Assembly (NCBI GenBank): GCA_046756445.1
Contig: JBHHWI010000099.1
Coordinates: forward strand, 1 to 10,489
DNA: 10,489 nucleotides
Source: JACZWL01 sp046756445
GTDB lineage: Bacteria > Pseudomonadota > Gammaproteobacteria > Steroidobacterales > Woeseiaceae
Direction of reading: 5' to 3'
Under the pieces are notes generated by a model that did not search any database, was not told the origin of the DNA, and saw only the letters and a program-made list of their open reading frames with translations. A program made the position numbers and the translations under genes. Below are positions 1 to 5,798 of this stretch, one piece after another. Positions within the stretch are counted from its first letter, which is position 1; the number at the start of each line of letters is the position of its first letter.

Positions 1-1155
1 GATTTGCGGGAGTTTCATGCCCTGGAGATTCGGCAGGACTGGAGCTGGGTGCCGTCCGAGCGCTGGATGCTGCGCTTCGGTGTGGATATCAAGGACCTGG
101 ACGCCGAGTATCGTTTCAGCTCGGCGAAAACGGTGCAGGCGCCCTTCGACTCGATTCTGGACAATGTGCCGGCAACCGTTCGTGATTTTCACTTGGCGCC
201 GGCCGGCGCGCAGTATGCTGCATACACCGAGTTTCGCTGGCAACCGTACAGGAAGCTGACCCTAGATCTGGGTCTGCGTTGGGATCAGCAAAGCTACACC
301 ACAGCCGAAGAGGACAGGCAGTACAGCCCGAGAGCCGCCCTTCTCTATCAGACGAACGGCAAGACGGCCCTTCGCTTCGGCTGGGGTCAGTTCTATCAGG
401 CGCAGGAGATCAACGAGCTGCAGCTGAGCGACGGGCTGCCGGATTTTTTTCCGGCTCAGCGCGCGGAGCACTCGGTGTTGAATCTGGAGCACAGTTTTGC
501 AGGCGGGATCGGCCTCGACCTGACGCTGTACCGCAAGCTATTTCGCACGGTCAATCCCCGGTTCGAAAACAGCTTCAATTCGCTGACGCTTGTTCCGGAG
601 CTACAGTTCGACCGCGTGCGGGTGGATGCGACGGGCGCGGAGGCGCTCGGCGCAGAGCTGACGCTTACCCGGGGCTCCGCGGATGAGGACCTGCTATGGT
701 GGGTCGGCTATGCATGGTCGAAGGTAGATGACACGACCGCGGCGGGTAAAGTGCCGCGAAGCTGGGATCAGACACAGACGCTCAAGGCCGGCCTGAGCTG
801 GCGTTGGGGAAAGTGGGACTTCAGCGCCGCCGGCGAATTGCGCACCGGCTGGCCGAAGACGGAATTGCTGTCGCAAATGGTCTCCAACCCGGACGGCACG
901 CAAAGTCTGGTTCTGGGAGCCACCAGCCGCAACGCATTGCGTTACTCGGTATTTCACACGCTCGACGCTCGTGTCAGCAGGGTGTTCGACGTCCGGCGGG
1001 GAGACCTGACCGCGTTTCTCGAGATTAGCAATCTGTACAATCGCACAAACCCGTGTTGCACGGAATATTCCCTGAACCCGGACGGCACGCTCGCCAGTCG
1101 AGAAACCCAATGGCTGCCACTGGTGCCTTCGCTCGGCATTGTCTGGCGCTTCTGA
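1..1155 (+). CDS. TonB-dependent receptor, C-terminal barrel part (5' truncated)
   Basis: The frame is open from the first base to a TGA at 1153-1155, giving 384 residues. An in-frame TTG at position 4 is not a credible start: there is no signal peptide or plug domain, so the gene begins upstream of the window. What is seen is a series of amphipathic beta strands with alternating aromatic residues and short turns, for example LTLDLGLRWDQ, TALRFGWGQFYQ and WDFSAAGELRTGWP. The protein ends in LGIVWRF, with the terminal aromatic typical of outer-membrane barrels. The segment FLEISNLYNRTN resembles the last strands of TonB-dependent receptors. Such proteins import siderophores, vitamin B12, glycans or other large substrates using TonB/ExbBD energy. 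The substrate cannot be told because plug and neighbours are missing. A Cys-Cys pair in an extracellular-loop position (NPCCTEY) is a small peculiarity. The next gene lies 149 bp downstream. Confidence 0.88.
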   Translation, partial: DLREFHALEIRQDWSWVPSERWMLRFGVDIKDLDAEYRFSSAKTVQAPFDSILDNVPATVRDFHLAPAGAQYAAYTEFRWQPYRKLTLDLGLRWDQQSYTTAEEDRQYSPRAALLYQTNGKTALRFGWGQFYQAQEINELQLSDGLPDFFPAQRAEHSVLNLEHSFAGGIGLDLTLYRKLFRTVNPRFENSFNSLTLVPELQFDRVRVDATGAEALGAELTLTRGSADEDLLWWVGYAWSKVDDTTAAGKVPRSWDQTQTLKAGLSWRWGKWDFSAAGELRTGWPKTELLSQMVSNPDGTQSLVLGATSRNALRYSVFHTLDARVSRVFDVRRGDLTAFLEISNLYNRTNPCCTEYSLNPDGTLASRETQWLPLVPSLGIVWRF

Positions 1156-1247
1156 GTGGGACGAGAGGACCTGCCCGGCACCGCTACGATGTCTCCCGAC
1201 GACTCGCCTCGAGACAAGACTGCACATATTCGCCCGTTGCCGAATCT

Positions 1248-1256
1248 TGCTAATAT
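1248..1256 (+). promoter_or_regulatory. Possible extended -10 promoter of the solute-binding protein gene
   Basis: The stretch TGCTAATAT has the TGn extension plus a hexamer matching four of six bases of TATAAT. It lies about 50 bp before the ATG at 1305. No good -35 hexamer is seen at the expected distance, so this is only a weak candidate in the 149 bp gap after the receptor gene. Confidence 0.2.
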
Positions 1257-1304
1257 CCATTACGTCGATACCAGTTCGAGATACCTACCAGCAAGGATAT
1301 TCAG

Positions 1305-2168
1305 ATGCGACGCCTGCCTGTTGTACTGTTAGCTATATGTCTTCTTTGTTCCGCCGGCGCAGCTCAGGAACTGACCGGTACCCTGAAGCGCATTGCTGAA
1401 TCCGGCGAATTCAGAATCGGCTTCGTGCCCGATGCGCCACCGATGTCGTTTGTCGACAGACAAGGCGAACCTGCGGGTTACACGATAGCGCTTTGCCGCA
1501 CTGTCGCCGCGGCCGTCAAAAAGGCCGCCGGCCTCGAGGACATGGAGATAAGCTATGTGCCGCTGGTGCTGCCGGAAGAGCGGCTGAGCGCTGTCGAAAG
1601 CGGCACCGTCGACATCGAGTGCGGGGCATCCACGATTACACTGTCTCGCCGCGAACGCGTGGATTTTTCGCTGATGACGTTCATTACCGGCGGCGCCATA
1701 GTCTCTCTCAACAAGTCACCGATAGCATCGATCAACGAGCTGGAGGACAAGACGATCGCCGTGATCGAAGGGACGACGACGCATGCGGCGTTGCGACAGT
1801 TCGGTGAGATCAACGAAGTCGTGCTTACGTTACGCATCATCGATACGCACGCAAAGGGCATGGAGTTGCTGAACACCGGCAAGGTTGACGGCTACGCAAC
1901 GGACAGATCGATGATTCTCGGCCAAGTGCTGCGTTCAGAGGACGCCGGATCGTATGCAATCAGCTCGGATGTTTTCTCGTTCGAGCCACACGGGTTGATG
2001 ATGAAACGCGGAGACACTGACTTTCGCCTGGTCGTCGACCGCGCCCTGGCCAGCCTGTATCGGGGCGCGAGGATCCGCCGCATCTACCACGACTGGATAG
2101 GCAGGTACGGCGAGGCCCTGCCACCGATCGTGGAAGCGATGTACGAGTTCCAGGCGGTCAGCGAGTAG
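1305..2168 (+). CDS. Periplasmic solute-binding protein, amino-acid type (SBP_bac_3 family)
   Basis: The 287-residue protein starts at ATG 1305, preceded by AAGGA at 1293-1297 with a 7 nt spacer. Residues 1-20 form a signal peptide with a likely cleavage after SAGAA. The mature part has the fold pattern of family 3 solute-binding proteins. An N-terminal TLKRIAESGEFRIGF strand is followed by GEPAGYTIALC, then the motif GTVDIECGASTITLSRRERVDFS (roughly residues 100-122), where an arginine normally holds the ligand carboxylate. The second lobe begins near GKVDGYATDRSM. The DIECG...T...R..VDFS pattern resembles E. coli GltI, the glutamate/aspartate-binding protein, so an acidic or polar amino acid is a plausible ligand, by inference only. 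No ABC permease or ATPase gene is in the window, so it may serve a distant transporter or act as a sensor. Its TAG stop overlaps a repeat copy starting at 2167. Confidence 0.9.
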   Translation: MRRLPVVLLAICLLCSAGAAQELTGTLKRIAESGEFRIGFVPDAPPMSFVDRQGEPAGYTIALCRTVAAAVKKAAGLEDMEISYVPLVLPEERLSAVESGTVDIECGASTITLSRRERVDFSLMTFITGGAIVSLNKSPIASINELEDKTIAVIEGTTTHAALRQFGEINEVVLTLRIIDTHAKGMELLNTGKVDGYATDRSMILGQVLRSEDAGSYAISSDVFSFEPHGLMMKRGDTDFRLVVDRALASLYRGARIRRIYHDWIGRYGEALPPIVEAMYEFQAVSE

Positions 2169-2196
2169 GTGCCGGAGCGAACTTTCCGAACTTTCC
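2167..2196 (+). repeat. Gene-end repeat, copy A
   Basis: A 30 bp element: AGGTGCCGGAGC followed by two tandem GAACTTTCC units. It is found three times in the window. Here it reads in the same direction as the solute-binding protein gene, and the last two bases of that gene's TAG stop (2166-2168) are the first two of the repeat. A weak internal foldback (CGGAG with TTCCG, one G-U pair) is possible, but the element is not a true palindrome. Identity to copy B is 30 of 30 in inverted orientation. Confidence 0.9.
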
Positions 2197-2240
2197 AAGC
2201 TCGTGCTGAGAGTCTGCCCGGGCCAAGACGACCCGAAACC

Positions 2241-2258
2241 CGTTGGCGTTGGCGTTGG
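2241..2258. repeat. CGTTGG hexamer repeated three times
   Basis: Three perfect tandem copies of CGTTGG, followed by the GC-rich palindromic stretch GCGCCGGCGC. It lies in the interior of the 164 bp inverted-repeat block. It is a short microsatellite that could vary in copy number; no function is evident. Confidence 0.6.
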
Positions 2259-2300
2259 CGCCGGCGCTTCTTGATGACAGTCAGGTAATACCGTTGGTCT

Positions 2301-2330
2301 GGAAAGTTCGGAAAGTTCGCTCCGGCACCT
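2301..2330 (-). repeat. Gene-end repeat, copy B
   Basis: This is the exact reverse complement of copy A, 30 of 30 bases. Read on the minus strand it begins 23 bp after a TGA (2354-2356) that ends the in-frame continuation of the metalloprotease gene. It therefore again follows a gene end in the direction of transcription. The base before AGG on the minus strand is C here, not the T seen in copies A and C. Confidence 0.9.
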
Positions 2331-2353
2331 GAGCTGTTTCAAGATGACAGGGG

Positions 2354-2557
2354 TCACAGTAGATCGAGCGAGAGGGTTGCTGTTCGCGTGTTGAATGATA
2401 GCGATGCCGCCGATATCGGGTTTGCCGGCAATACCGTTGTGACCAGCGTTGCGGCCGACTGCGGCGCGACGGACAAGGTGTTCGTGACATCGTTTCCCCG
2501 GGCCGTCGTCAGCCGCCAGACCACATCCGTATCGTTGGTTTGCAGGCCGACCGTGAA
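2354..2557 (-). pseudogene. In-frame continuation of the metalloprotease after a TAG stop
   Basis: Reading past the TAG at 2560-2558 in the same frame gives 67 sense codons before a TGA at 2356-2354. The peptide looks like real protein: it begins FTVGLQTNDTDVVWRL and continues as alternating polar and hydrophobic residues that would extend the strand pattern just before the stop (GAGYLRINNG). By my count 49 of the 67 codons end in G or C, in keeping with the coding bias of this region. A single C-to-T change from CAG would explain the interruption. Alternatives are stop-codon read-through, a sequencing error, or chance openness of GC-rich DNA. TAG is used as a normal stop by three other genes here, so a general reassignment of TAG is unlikely. 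Confidence 0.6.
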
Positions 2558-3625
2558 CTACCGGCCTGCCGGACTGCCGTTGTTGATTCTCAGGTAGCCG
2601 GCCCCGTACGTCATGATGCTCAGGTCAATTGCAGTGTTGGGCACCGCTGCGTCGATCTCCAGATATGACACCGATGCTGGCCAGTTGCCGCCATTCAGAA
2701 AGTGAGCACCATCGTCGAATCCGGCCACGAACCATCTCCATTGCATGAATTCGGTGACGGTCTGGTCTAATTCGAGACCCCTGTCGGCCAACAGCACAGC
2801 TCTTATTGCGTCGATGAAGTCCGGCTCGCCGCTCGCCGGGTCGTTGCGCGTCATCCGCCAGATCCTCGCGATAAAGCCGGGATCCGCCGGGAAGTACTGT
2901 TCCCTTAGAAAGTGCAGATACATTGCCGCGCCGTACATGTACCAGCTATCGTAGTTGTCGTCGAAAAAAAGCGACCACTCGGGATGACGCTGAAAGTCTC
3001 CTATCGTGAAGAAATAGTCCTCCTGCAGCGGGTAAACGAGCGCTTCGGCGAACGTGGCGCTCATCTCGAAAAACAATGCGCTTTCCCACCAGTCATCGCT
3101 GGCCTGCAAGGCGTGGTTGAACTCATGTGCAAGGGTCGTGTCGAGCAACTCGCGGCCGTAACGGCCGGACGTATCGATTGCCATATAGGTGGTGTAGTCG
3201 TCATGCGGCGTTTGCGGATTGTCCCCGATTGCATCGACGAATGCGCCGTCGACGCCGCGCCAGATGAATACGTCATAACGACCGTCATCGCCGCACGTCC
3301 CGTTATCGTCGAGAGGCGCCGTGAAGCCGAGCTCATCGACCTGCACAGTCCAGGCGTGCTCGAGAATCCCGATGATCTCAGCGGCCTTGGGTTCGTCGGC
3401 GAGCCGAGAATAGTGGAGAGTCAGCGGGCGCAAGCCGGAATGCATCACGAGCGGCCAGTACTGAATGTCCGCACACGCGTTTGCGGACAGGGGAATAGCG
3501 CCGCAGTACTCCACGCCGGCGGTGCAGGCGGAGGAAGCCCCGGGCGGGCTGCCGTCGCCCGACCCGCAGGCGGCCAGTACGAACAGGCAACCGGGCCAAA
3601 GCGTAAAGCTTCGACTCTTGCGCAA
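2558..3625 (-). CDS. Putative zinc metalloprotease lipoprotein (HExxH), probably shortened by a TAG
   Basis: From a TTG at 3625-3623 this encodes 355 residues. I chose that start because GGGAG lies 7 nt upstream (3637-3633) and because the protein then opens with a short lipoprotein signal: RKSR, a hydrophobic core and the lipobox LAAC, with Cys20 as the lipidated residue. The frame is open upstream to 3787, but that part is Cys/Arg-rich and unlike protein. The motif HEFNH at residues 167-171 is a gluzincin-type HExxH. The following WWESALFFEMSATFAEA holds Glu187 as the likely third zinc ligand. Spacing and aromatic-rich context resemble the MXAN_6640 family of putative metalloproteases; this is from memory of the family, not a search. 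It would act on the outer membrane or cell surface. The gene sits between direct repeat copies B and C. Its C-terminal domain seems lost to the TAG stop. Confidence 0.75.
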   Translation of the reverse strand: MRKSRSFTLWPGCLFVLAACGSGDGSPPGASSACTAGVEYCGAIPLSANACADIQYWPLVMHSGLRPLTLHYSRLADEPKAAEIIGILEHAWTVQVDELGFTAPLDDNGTCGDDGRYDVFIWRGVDGAFVDAIGDNPQTPHDDYTTYMAIDTSGRYGRELLDTTLAHEFNHALQASDDWWESALFFEMSATFAEALVYPLQEDYFFTIGDFQRHPEWSLFFDDNYDSWYMYGAAMYLHFLREQYFPADPGFIARIWRMTRNDPASGEPDFIDAIRAVLLADRGLELDQTVTEFMQWRWFVAGFDDGAHFLNGGNWPASVSYLEIDAAVPNTAIDLSIMTYGAGYLRINNGSPAGR

Positions 3626-3663
3626 GCAACCACTCCCATTGCTGCAATTCGTACAGCATAACA

Positions 3664-3695
3664 GGCGGGCCGACCGGGCGATGCCCGGGCCCGCC
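3664..3695. other. GC-rich hairpin in the leader of the metalloprotease gene
   Basis: GGCGGGCC at 3664-3671 pairs perfectly with GGCCCGCC at 3688-3695. Inside it, CGGGC (3675-3679) pairs with GCCCG (3683-3687) around a 3 nt loop, leaving a 3 nt bulge. It lies about 40 bp upstream of the TTG start on the minus strand and downstream of the membrane-protein operon. It could end or attenuate transcripts coming from that operon, though no run of T follows. Confidence 0.4.
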
Positions 3696-3806
3696 GCTGC
3701 TCCTGCTCGTGTCGAGCCAGCCGTGGTTGTTCCTCGGCACTTGCGGCACTGCCGGCAGCAATCTGCACCGCAACTAGGAGCTTCCAATCATGGCAGCTGA
3801 TCTTTT

Positions 3807-3835
3807 GAAAGTTCGGAAAGTTCGCTCCGGCACCT
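3807..3835 (-). repeat. Gene-end repeat, copy C
   Basis: 29 of 29 bases match copies A and B; only the outermost base at the GAACTTTCC end differs. Read on the minus strand it starts inside the TAG stop codon (3836-3834) of the polytopic membrane protein gene, the same arrangement as copy A with the solute-binding protein gene. Copies B and C are direct repeats bracketing the metalloprotease gene. Confidence 0.9.
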
Positions 3836-5312
3836 AGGTTGTCTCGACCACGGGTTGTGCCAGGATCCACAGGCTGAGCATCGTGTAGCCCACCATCAGG
3901 AACAGCATCGGTATCTGGCTGCGCAGTGCGGCTTTACTTTCACCGAAGCGGCGCAGCGCCACGACATGGGCCAGCCAGACAGCAATAATATGTCCGGTAA
4001 CGATAGCGATGACGGACGTAATCCATACGAATCGGGCGTTGATGATTCCGATGTCGATCATGTAAAAGCCCGTGCCGAAAAGGTCCCAGCCGAAACCGAA
4101 CGGGTCCGATGCCAGCGGGATCATGTACTGACCGACGATGAGCAAAAACGACAGATAGTGCGCGAGATGATAAGCCAGCGATATCGGGATCAGACTGAGC
4201 ACGAAGAGCCGGGCCATCTCACCGATCGACAGACCGGACCTTGCCGTTCCGGGTGTCGACAAATACATGAGTCCGCAGAAAAGCACGTACAGTAGCTGGA
4301 ATAACAGCAGGAACGCGAGCAGCGCGATGGTGCTGATCGCGGAGACCGCATCGCCGGTGATGGCCTGAAAGAGCAGCACGAGAGGCCGAACGAGCTCGGA
4401 CATGAGCATCCATTGAGCGAGCTCACTCCACAACGGGGTTGCCAGCAGGCCGTCGAAAGTCACGCTGGACAGCATCAGCAGCACGAATACGGTCAGCGAA
4501 AATGACATCGGCTTTTCCGGGAGCAGTCCGACTGCCCAGGGCCGCAAGTTCCATTCGCTTCGCCCGCCGATGTACTCCGTCGGCGCGAATCGGGCGAGCA
4601 GGCCGAACAGTATCGTGAACACCTCACCATGGCGCAGCCAGTTGCGGTTGCCGAACAGGAACATGCCAATCCAGGTAATGACACTGTATGTGATCACCGC
4701 CTGCGAAAGTCTTGCCGGCGAGTCGCTTTCCGGCCAGACAAGCTCGGCCCAGACGAACCAGACAAACAGAACGACCGCCGGCCAGCTTGCCAGTTTGTCC
4801 GGATAGCTCAGGTTCACGCCGAGGCGCATGTCCGGCCTGAAACGCCGTAACAGCCACTCGACTGCCTCGAAAACCGTTCTCCAGGGATTGAGGATTCTCC
4901 AGAGATCGCCGAGCAGGCCCGAGACATATGCGAGTCCCACCCACCAGATGACCCAGACCGTGGTCGGCGCGATATTCTCGAACGGGTTGGCGTCGCCGAT
5001 ACGTCCCGCAACGACGACCAGCGCGAGCATGAACACTGCAAGAAACCGCAAAATGAATCTCAGGGCCTCCCCCGCAAGGAGGCGGCCGATAAATGTTTCC
5101 AGAAGATTGAAAGTCGGGTAGCGCCTCACGGTCCGGTCGCCGCGGACGAAGTAGGCGACGACGACAAAGGAGAATGCGACGGCGGCCGCCGATCCGGCCA
5201 CGTACAGGTGAAGCGGCACCGGGAGGTCATAGCGCTCGGCGAAGCCGTGAGCGGAGGCAATGTCGGAAATTGCGCAAACGACCAGGGAAGCGAGGATGCG
5301 GGCGGCCAGCAT
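3834..5312 (-). CDS. Polytopic membrane protein with predicted N-terminal histidine after signal cleavage
   Basis: The 492-residue protein starts at ATG 5312-5310 and ends with TAG. Residues 1-21 look like a signal peptide ending in SDIASA, so the mature protein would begin His22-Gly-Phe. About ten to twelve hydrophobic segments follow, for example near residues 35-57, 85-103, 117-135, 176-194, 206-225, 270-290, 325-350, 365-395, 420-445 and 465-485. Late segments carry histidine pairs (AYHLAHYLSF and GHIIAVWLAH) that could bind metal or heme. It resembles a family often labelled fenitrothion hydrolase in databases, a name I would not trust as a function. It lies 3 bp after the cupredoxin-like gene and is surely co-transcribed. 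A copper-linked membrane role is inferred from the exposed N-terminal His and its partner. The stop codon overlaps repeat copy C. Confidence 0.75.
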   Translation of the reverse strand: MLAARILASLVVCAISDIASAHGFAERYDLPVPLHLYVAGSAAAVAFSFVVVAYFVRGDRTVRRYPTFNLLETFIGRLLAGEALRFILRFLAVFMLALVVVAGRIGDANPFENIAPTTVWVIWWVGLAYVSGLLGDLWRILNPWRTVFEAVEWLLRRFRPDMRLGVNLSYPDKLASWPAVVLFVWFVWAELVWPESDSPARLSQAVITYSVITWIGMFLFGNRNWLRHGEVFTILFGLLARFAPTEYIGGRSEWNLRPWAVGLLPEKPMSFSLTVFVLLMLSSVTFDGLLATPLWSELAQWMLMSELVRPLVLLFQAITGDAVSAISTIALLAFLLLFQLLYVLFCGLMYLSTPGTARSGLSIGEMARLFVLSLIPISLAYHLAHYLSFLLIVGQYMIPLASDPFGFGWDLFGTGFYMIDIGIINARFVWITSVIAIVTGHIIAVWLAHVVALRRFGESKAALRSQIPMLFLMVGYTMLSLWILAQPVVETT

Positions 5313-5315
5313 CGC

Positions 5316-5711
5316 TTACTTCGGGTAGACCTCGATATAAATGAGCGTCTCGTGCCCGTGACCGTGCTCACCGCCGAAGCCGTGGCTGGTCACGGCAAAG
5401 CGTCCCGTCGCATGCGCCGTGAAGGAGACTTCCGCCGGAGCCCCGGGAGAGACCTCGAAGCGGATGTCGTATCCGTGAATGTGCAGCTCGGCCGCCTCGT
5501 CCGTCGTCCAGACCATCTCGACGTTCTGGCCCTGGGTAAGCCGAATGACCCCAACTCCGGCGACGCCACGGCGCTCGATCCGAACCTCGATCTTTGTCGT
5601 CTCGTCGGCGTCGCTCGCGTCTCGCGGGGGGCTGCCCGGACTCAGGCTCCATCCAAACAGGGCTGCTGCGAGTGCGACGGATCGCAGAGTGGTCGTGCAC
5701 GGTGAAGTCAT
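5316..5711 (-). CDS. Small exported cupredoxin-like, His-rich protein
   Basis: The 131-residue protein starts at ATG 5711-5709, with GGAG 3 nt and GAGG 9 nt upstream. Residues 1 to about 25 form a signal peptide. The rest has the beta pattern of a cupredoxin fold: VGVIRLTQGQNVEMVWTTDE, then LHIHGYDI at residues 76-83, VSPGAPAEVSFTA, TGRFAVTSHGF, and the closing strand TLIYIEVYP. The possible metal ligands are His77, His79, His110 and the cluster His116/118/120. The only cysteine (Cys5) is in the signal peptide, so this is not a type 1 blue copper centre; if metal is bound it is by histidines. It is the first gene of an operon with the polytopic membrane protein and probably works with it in the periplasm. 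The function is not known to me. Confidence 0.75.
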   Translation of the reverse strand: MTSPCTTTLRSVALAAALFGWSLSPGSPPRDASDADETTKIEVRIERRGVAGVGVIRLTQGQNVEMVWTTDEAAELHIHGYDIRFEVSPGAPAEVSFTAHATGRFAVTSHGFGGEHGHGHETLIYIEVYPK

Positions 5712-5740
5712 CGGCTCCGGCCTCGGCAGAATCGGCTTTC

Positions 5741-5769
5741 ATAGTATAAACTGAGGATAGACATGCCAA
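5741..5769 (-). promoter_or_regulatory. Candidate sigma70-type promoter for the cupredoxin/membrane-protein operon
   Basis: On the minus strand TTGGCA (5769-5764) is followed after 17 bp by TACTAT (5746-5741); a second hexamer, TATACT (5748-5743), overlaps it with a 15 bp spacer. Transcription would start roughly 20 bp before the ATG at 5711. The AT-rich core of this 87 bp divergent region may also serve the plus-strand propeller gene (TATAAA at 5745-5750), but I find no matching -35 for that direction. Confidence 0.35.
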
Positions 5770-5798
5770 GCATGCGCTATTTCCTCGGGGGGAAAACA

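Larger units (their letters stand above)
2167..2330. other. 164 bp block with perfect 30 bp terminal inverted repeats between convergent genes
   Basis: Copies A and B face each other across 104 bp, so transcripts from either side could form a 30 bp perfect stem with a long loop. The block could be a small non-autonomous mobile element (MITE-like) or a two-way transcript end for the convergent solute-binding protein and metalloprotease genes. The interior contains no credible gene. It includes three tandem CGTTGG hexamers. No T-tract typical of an intrinsic terminator is present, and I see no convincing target-site duplication immediately outside the repeats. Confidence 0.5.

Noticed and set aside
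694..1260. A 188-codon minus-strand frame over the receptor 3' end
   Set aside because: Arg/Gly/Ala-rich random-looking peptide opposite a clear outer-membrane barrel.
2273..2350. The 8-mer GATGACAG on both sides of repeat copy B (2273-2280 and 2343-2350) as a target-site duplication
   Set aside because: The 8-mers do not abut the repeat, and no second end of an element is present between them; an 8 bp match can arise by chance.
2287..2439. The 10-mer AATACCGTTG at 2287-2296 and 2430-2439
   Set aside because: Too short, with flanks that do not match; the second lies within the protease continuation.
2558..2560. TAG as a reassigned sense codon
   Set aside because: The solute-binding, membrane-protein and zinc-ribbon genes all use TAG as their terminal stop at plausible ends, so genome-wide reassignment is not supported.
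2912..3661. A 249-codon open frame on the plus strand opposite the metalloprotease
   Set aside because: Its peptide has no recognisable domain or signal, while the minus-strand frame has a lipobox and an HExxH motif. It is a mirror of GC-rich codon bias.
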